A stretch of DNA of 10,356 bases from Clostridia bacterium (GTDB taxonomy: Bacteria; Bacillota_A; Clostridia; Christensenellales; Aristaeellaceae): contig JAGBAU010000302.1 in the NCBI GenBank assembly GCA_017938785.1, forward strand, positions 1 to 10,356, in the 5' to 3' direction. Of the stretch, positions 7,587 through 10,356 are shown in pieces. The notes under the pieces are model-generated. The model did no database searches. It was not told the origin of the DNA and saw only the letters and a program-made list of their open reading frames with translations. The position numbers and the translations under genes were made by a program. Positions within the stretch are counted from its first letter, which is position 1. Each line of letters begins with the position of its first letter.

Positions 7587-7595
7587 ATTATCACA
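7587..7595 (-). promoter_or_regulatory. Candidate extended -10 promoter for the acyltransferase/synthetase operon
   Basis: The minus strand reads TGTGATAAT (7595 to 7587): a TGn extension with a 5/6 match to TATAAT. It lies about 54 bases before the TTG start. No good -35 was found at 16-18 bases upstream. AT-rich DNA beyond it may compensate. Confidence 0.5.
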
Positions 7596-7640
7596 GAACG
7601 AAAAAAATATCCATCCATTTTGACCGAAAAACGGTGTTTT

Positions 7641-7711
7641 TCATGCAAAATCAAACAAGTTTTTACGCTTCTTCTACGCTATTCTCGTAAAAGCAGATTG
7701 ATTTTGCAGGA
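7641..7711. repeat. Nested inverted repeats forming a two-tier hairpin
   Basis: The outer arms TGCAAAATCAA (7644-7654) and TTGATTTTGCA (7698-7708) are perfectly complementary over 11 bp. Two more pairs follow beyond one mismatch, at 7641-7642 with 7710-7711. Inside, GTTTTTACG (7659-7667) pairs with CGTAAAAGC (7686-7694), 9 bp with one G-T wobble. A 4/3 internal loop separates the tiers and the apical loop is 18 bases. There is no T-run on either strand directly after it, so it is not a typical terminator. Function unknown. Confidence 0.65.
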
Positions 7712-7748
7712 CACATCATTCTCAGATTCATATTTTTCATTGTTTTTT

Positions 7749-7804
7749 CGGATGACCTTGTTTTCAAAACCAGATTATTCTTGTTCTGTGCAAAGGTACA
7801 TCCG
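7749..7804. repeat. Imperfect inverted repeat with two single-base bulges
   Basis: CGGATG-ACCTT-G (7749-7760) pairs with C-AAGGT-CATCCG (7791-7804), interrupted by bulged A7792 and A7798. This gives 12 bp around a 30-base loop that itself contains TTTTCAAAA. It lies between the first hairpin and the T-box promoter. Function unknown. Chance pairing is harder to exclude here than for the 7641-7711 element. Confidence 0.45.
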
Positions 7805-7859
7805 TATTGTAAAAAGCTTGTAATCTTTCATTTTGCCGAACATTTTTCTGTATCGTCTA

Positions 7860-7889
7860 TTGACAAGTTCGTATTTATTGTGCTAAAAT
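7860..7889 (+). promoter_or_regulatory. Sigma-A type promoter of the T-box/symporter transcript
   Basis: A perfect -35 TTGACA (7860-7865) and a -10 TAAAAT (7884-7889) with TGC extension (7881-7883) are 18 bases apart. This predicts a transcript start near 7896, just ahead of T-box stem I. Confidence 0.85.
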
Positions 7890-8100
7890 CCCATCATATT
7901 CGTTGACGGGAAAACAGTAGCCCATGACCCCCTTCCACAGAGAGCTGCCGGTTGGTGAAAGGCGCGTAGGATCATAGGCGAAGGCCTCCCCTGAGATGTG
8001 CACCGAAATGAAAAGAGTAGGCTGCGCTGGGTGCGCCCATTACAGCGCCGGGCAGAGAGTGCATCTGTCCATGAGGCCCGCATCGCGAGGTGCAGGCGAA

Positions 8101-8136
8101 ATAAGGTGGTACCGCGAAGCGACGCTTCGTCCTTAT
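8101..8136 (+). promoter_or_regulatory. T-box antiterminator
   Basis: ATAAGG (8101-8106) pairs with CCTTAT (8131-8136), and CGAAGC (8115-8120) pairs with GCTTCG (8124-8129). The TGGTACC bulge (8107-8113) between them receives the tRNA acceptor end. The 3' halves of both helices are the same bases as the left arm of the terminator, so the two structures exclude each other. Confidence 0.85.
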
Positions 8137-8161
8137 GAACCGAAGGACGAGCGCTTTTTTT
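8123..8161 (+). terminator. T-box regulated intrinsic terminator
   Basis: CGCTTCGTCCTT (8123-8134) pairs with AAGGACGAGCG (8143-8153) with one bulged T. The loop is 8 bases, and C then seven T (8155-8161) follow. It stops transcription when the cognate tRNA is charged and the antiterminator does not form. Confidence 0.9.
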
Positions 8162-8203
8162 GTGCTCTGTCCGCAAAATCCACGAGGGGAAGGGGTTAAC
8201 CAA

Positions 8204-9691
8204 ATGAACCGCAAGAAGATTTTTTCCATCGCACTGCTGCTCATGCTCGCCATGAACCTGTTTGCAGGCTTTGCTCTCGCAGAAGCCGCAGAAGCAGCGC
8301 CCACCCTGACTGATAAGATTTCCGCCATCAACGGCGCAGTGAACAGCTTCGCCTGGGGCCCGATCATGCTGGCCCTGCTGGTTGGTTCCGGCGTATACCT
8401 GTCCATCCGCACCGGCTTCATCCAGGTCGGCAAGTTCGGCTTCATCATGAAGAAGACCATCGGCGGCCTCTTCAAGAAGAATAATAAGGATCACGGCAAC
8501 AACCTGTCTCCCTTCCAGGCGGTTACCACTGCACTGGCAGGCACCGTCGGTACCGGCAACATCGCCGGCGTTACCGGCGCAATCTTCGTAGGCGGCCCCG
8601 GCGCCGTGTTCTGGATGTGGGTTTCCGCATTCTTCGGCATGTGCACCAAGTACGCTGAAATCGTTCTGGCGATGAAGTATCGCGAGAAGGATGAAAAGGG
8701 TGCCTACCACGGCGGCCCCATGTATTACATCGTAAACGGCCTGGGCAAGAACTGGAAGTTCCTGGCTGTGATCTTCGCCATCCTGGGCGGCCTGGCTTCC
8801 TTCGGTATCGGCAATATCGCACAGTCCAGCGAAATCGCAGGCGCTGTGAACAGCCTGACCGGCCTGTCTCCCCTGGTTGTCGGCATCCTGCTGGCCATCC
8901 TGGTCGCCGTCATTGTTATCGGCGGCGTAAAGCGTATCGGCCAGGTTACCAGCCTGATGGTTCCCTTCATGTCCGCTTTCTACATTATTGCAGGTATTAT
9001 CGTCATCATCATGAAGATCGGCGATGTCCCCTCTGTTTTCGCTTCCATCTTCAAGAGCGCTTTCAGCTTTGAAGCTGTCGGCGGCGGCGTATTCGGCTAT
9101 GCCATCATGGTCGCCATGCGTCAGGGCTTCGCCCGCGGCGTATTCTCCAACGAAGCAGGTCTCGGTTCCGCACCCATGGCTCACGCAGCTTCCTCCACCG
9201 AGGAGCCCGTTGAGCAGGCCATCTGGGGCGTATTCGAAGTATTCTTCGATACCATCATCATCTGCTCCATCACTGCTCTGACCGTTTTGCTCTCCGGCAT
9301 CCTGAACACTCCCGGCGGCCTGAGCGCATTTGCATCCAAGGGTGAAGCCGCTGTTAAGGCCTTCAACATGATCCTGCCCGGCGAACTCACCGGTATCATC
9401 ATCCAGATCAGCCTGATCTTCTTCGCCCTGTCCACCATCATCAGCTGGGCCTACTATGGAGAAACCTGCTGGAACTACCTGACCAAGGGCAACAAGGTTA
9501 TTGGTGTGATCTACAAGGTCATCTTCATCCTGATGTGCATCGTCGGCGCAACCGGTTCCGGCACCCTGATGTGGGATATCGCAGATACCCTCAACGGCCT
9601 GATGGCCCTGCCGAACCTGATCGCTCTGCTGCCTCTGGCAGGCGTGGTCGCCAAAATGACCAAGGAGTACGTCGCCAAGGCCAAGAAGTAA
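8204..9691 (+). CDS. Alanine/glycine:cation symporter, AGCS family
   Basis: This 495-residue integral membrane protein of the AGCS (alanine or glycine:cation symporter) family imports small neutral amino acids with Na+ or H+. Family hallmarks are SPFQAVTTALAGTVGTGNIAGV (102-123), GGPGAVFWMWVSAFFGMCTKYAEI (130-153), YHGGPMYY (168-175), and RGVFSNEAGLGSAPMAHAA (311-329). Many hydrophobic segments run to about residue 485 and a lysine-rich tail ends the protein. An unusual N-terminal MNRKKIFSIALLLMLAMNLFAGFALA looks like a signal peptide or extra helix before the core. The ATG at 8204 has AGGGGAAGGGG 8 bases upstream. An earlier in-frame ATG at 8135 lies inside the terminator loop and was not chosen. 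The T-box leader upstream links expression to an uncharged tRNA, most likely tRNA-Ala, which agrees with an alanine transport role. A terminator follows, so the gene is monocistronic. Confidence 0.95.
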   Translation: MNRKKIFSIALLLMLAMNLFAGFALAEAAEAAPTLTDKISAINGAVNSFAWGPIMLALLVGSGVYLSIRTGFIQVGKFGFIMKKTIGGLFKKNNKDHGNNLSPFQAVTTALAGTVGTGNIAGVTGAIFVGGPGAVFWMWVSAFFGMCTKYAEIVLAMKYREKDEKGAYHGGPMYYIVNGLGKNWKFLAVIFAILGGLASFGIGNIAQSSEIAGAVNSLTGLSPLVVGILLAILVAVIVIGGVKRIGQVTSLMVPFMSAFYIIAGIIVIIMKIGDVPSVFASIFKSAFSFEAVGGGVFGYAIMVAMRQGFARGVFSNEAGLGSAPMAHAASSTEEPVEQAIWGVFEVFFDTIIICSITALTVLLSGILNTPGGLSAFASKGEAAVKAFNMILPGELTGIIIQISLIFFALSTIISWAYYGETCWNYLTKGNKVIGVIYKVIFILMCIVGATGSGTLMWDIADTLNGLMALPNLIALLPLAGVVAKMTKEYVAKAKK

Positions 9692-9701
9692 AAGCAATAT
9701 C

Positions 9702-9727
9702 GGCGTTGGGGAGGCCTCTCCCACGCC
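9702..9727. repeat. GC-rich hairpin after the symporter gene
   Basis: GGCGT (9702-9706) pairs with ACGCC (9723-9727) and GGGAG (9709-9713) with CTCCC (9718-9722), around a GCCT loop and a two-base bulge. No T-run follows. It stands two bases before the terminator stem and may stabilise the mRNA 3' end or aid pausing. Confidence 0.6.
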
Positions 9728-9729
9728 AG

Positions 9730-9761
9730 GCACCCGATTGAATTTCAATCGGGTGCTTTTT
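9730..9761 (+). terminator. Rho-independent terminator of the symporter gene
   Basis: GCACCCGATTGA (9730-9741) pairs perfectly with TCAATCGGGTGC (9745-9756) and is followed by five T (9757-9761). It separates the symporter transcript from the downstream phosphodiesterase gene. Confidence 0.93.
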
Positions 9762-9763
9762 CA

Positions 9764-9792
9764 TTGTATATTGGTTTCCCATATGGTATAAT
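9764..9792 (+). promoter_or_regulatory. Extended -10 promoter of the phosphodiesterase gene
   Basis: A perfect TATAAT (9787-9792) is preceded by TGG (9784-9786), giving an extended -10. A weak -35 TTGTAT (9764-9769) lies 17 bases upstream. The transcript should begin near 9799, about 27 bases before the start codon. Confidence 0.82.
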
Positions 9793-9825
9793 TCTTTAAG
9801 AATGATTCCTCTGGAGGAAAATGAT

Positions 9826-10356
9826 ATGAAACTCATGATCGCATCCGATATCCACGGCAGCGCACTGTGGTGCAGCCGCCTGCTGGAAGCATGGAAGAAT
9901 GAGGGTTCTCCCCGCATGCTGTTGCTGGGTGATTTGCTCTACCATGGTCCGCGCAACGACCTGCCCGATGAATATGTACCCAAACAGGTCATTGAGATGC
10001 TCAACGGCATCCGTGAGCATCTGCTGTGCGTGCGCGGCAACTGTGAGGCGGAAGTGGACCAGATGGTACTCAGCTTCCCTGTGATGGCGGATTACTGCGC
10101 TCTGCCTCTGGAGGAAAACATCATCTACGCTACCCACGGCCACAACCATGGTGAAAACAATCCTCCGCCGATGGTGAAGGGGGATGTGCTGCTGTGCGGC
10201 CATACCCATATTCCCGCCTTCAATGTGCATGAGGATTTCACCTATGTCAATCCCGGCAGCGTTTCCATCCCGAAAAACGGCAGCGCCCACAGCTATCTGA
10301 TTTTTGAAGAGGGCCTGTTCAGCTGGAAGGATCTGGAGAGCGGCGTAATATGGAAA
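9826..10356 (+). CDS. yfcE: YfcE-family metallophosphodiesterase, 3' end cut by window
   Basis: 177 codons are present before the window ends. The E. coli YfcE that I recall is about 184 residues, so only a short tail is missing. The protein belongs to the calcineurin-like metallophosphoesterases and would hydrolyse phosphodiester bonds using two metal ions in the cytoplasm. Motifs are ASDIHGS (6-12), LLGDLLYHGPRN (33-44), VRGNCEAEVDQM (69-80), THGHNHG (109-115), CGHTHIP (125-131), and NPGSVSIPKNG (144-154). These match YfcE closely, including HGPRN and the GNCxxEVDQM segment. E. coli YfcE acts on artificial phosphodiesters in vitro, and its natural substrate is not established to my knowledge. 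The start ATG at 9826 follows GGAGG (9813-9817) by 8 bases; an ATG at 9821 is in another frame and stops at once. The gene has its own promoter. Confidence 0.93.
   Translation, partial: MKLMIASDIHGSALWCSRLLEAWKNEGSPRMLLLGDLLYHGPRNDLPDEYVPKQVIEMLNGIREHLLCVRGNCEAEVDQMVLSFPVMADYCALPLEENIIYATHGHNHGENNPPPMVKGDVLLCGHTHIPAFNVHEDFTYVNPGSVSIPKNGSAHSYLIFEEGLFSWKDLESGVIWK

Larger units (their letters stand above)
7534..7859. other. AT-rich divergent intergenic spacer with two imperfect hairpins
   Basis: This stretch separates the minus-strand acyltransferase operon from the T-box promoter. It is strikingly AT-rich next to GC-rich genes on both sides. I see no credible coding region. It holds the candidate minus-strand -10 box at 7587-7595 and two imperfect inverted repeats (7641-7711 and 7749-7804) that no terminator explains. 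Regulatory binding sites or a small RNA are possible, but nothing was recognised. Confidence 0.6.
7896..8161 (+). ncRNA. T-box riboswitch leader (probably alanine-responsive)
   Basis: This leader senses uncharged tRNA and lets transcription continue into the downstream symporter gene. The hallmark T-box AAGGTGGTACCGCG is at 8103-8116. Stem I has AGTA (7916-7919) opposite GAA (7980-7982), the helix GCCCATGACCC (7920-7930) with GGATCATAGGC (7969-7979), the AGAGAG bulge (7939-7944), and the distal loop GGTTGGTGAAAGG (7950-7962). Linker helices follow: GCGCTG (8024-8029) with CAGCGC (8043-8048), and TGCATCT (8060-8066) with AGGTGCA (8088-8094). The specifier after GAA reads GGC (Gly, 7983-7985), or GCC (Ala, 7984-7986) one base later. 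The variable T-box base T8110 would pair with a discriminator A73. That suits tRNA-Ala and not the U73 usual for bacterial tRNA-Gly, so alanine is preferred. Confidence 0.93.

Noticed and set aside
7623..7641. ACCG/CGGT short inverted repeat followed by TGTTTTT as a terminator
   Set aside because: The stem is only four base pairs and no transcript is known to reach it.
7533..7823. 96-codon plus-strand open frame in the divergent spacer
   Set aside because: It lies in AT-rich intergenic DNA, overlaps the two hairpins and the minus-strand promoter and start, has no ribosome binding site, and gives a low-complexity Ser/Phe/Arg-rich product unlike any family I know.
8014..8110. Second AGTA motif and AGAGAG in the linker as a tandem second T-box
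   Set aside because: Only one T-box sequence and one antiterminator/terminator pair exist; these motifs fit the usual linker helices between stem I and the antiterminator.
8135..8203. ATG at 8135 as start of the symporter
   Set aside because: It lies in the loop of the T-box terminator and lacks a ribosome binding site; ATG at 8204 has a strong one.
7883..9748. 621-codon minus-strand open frame opposite the symporter
   Set aside because: It runs across the T-box leader and the symporter gene, both firmly identified on the plus strand; its product is an Asp/Gly/Ala-rich shadow.

Overview
The window looks like chromosomal DNA from a GC-rich member of the Bacillota, probably a Clostridia-type anaerobe. 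This is inferred from a T-box riboswitch, strong AGGAGG-type ribosome binding sites, GTG and TTG starts, compact hairpin-plus-T-run terminators, and gene families common in that group. No transposase, integrase, phage gene, tRNA, rRNA or CRISPR array was seen.

Left part (1-4889, plus strand): the 3' end of hslV runs into a complete hslU, giving the two-component HslVU protease. A strong hairpin terminator follows. Next comes a large fusion protein with an N-terminal nucleotidyltransferase, a hexapeptide-repeat middle and a C-terminal phosphomannomutase-like region that lacks the usual catalytic motifs. A stand-alone zinc-type homocysteine S-methyltransferase follows, and the block closes with a long hairpin.

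Middle part (4934-7533, minus strand): two translationally coupled genes converge on that hairpin. The first, with a TTG start, encodes a free-standing E2/CAT-type acyltransferase without a lipoyl domain and with Glu where the catalytic His of the HxxxDG motif is expected. The second, whose GTG start overlaps the first stop as GTGA, encodes an AMP-forming acyl-CoA synthetase. The natural inference is that the synthetase makes an acyl-CoA and the partner binds or transfers the acyl group.

Divergent intergenic region (7534-8203): an AT-rich half holds two imperfect hairpins of unknown role and a candidate promoter for the minus-strand operon. The other half is a strong promoter followed by a complete T-box leader (stem I, linker helices, T-box, antiterminator and competing terminator).

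Right part (8204-10356, plus strand): the T-box controls an alanine/glycine:cation symporter of the AGCS family, so uptake would rise when the cognate tRNA is uncharged. The T-box discriminator-pairing base favours alanine. After a GC-rich hairpin and a terminator, a clear extended -10 promoter drives a YfcE-type metallophosphodiesterase that is cut by the window end.

Most of the window is ordinary housekeeping and transport. The least explained parts are the acyltransferase/synthetase pair and the structured AT-rich spacer in front of it.
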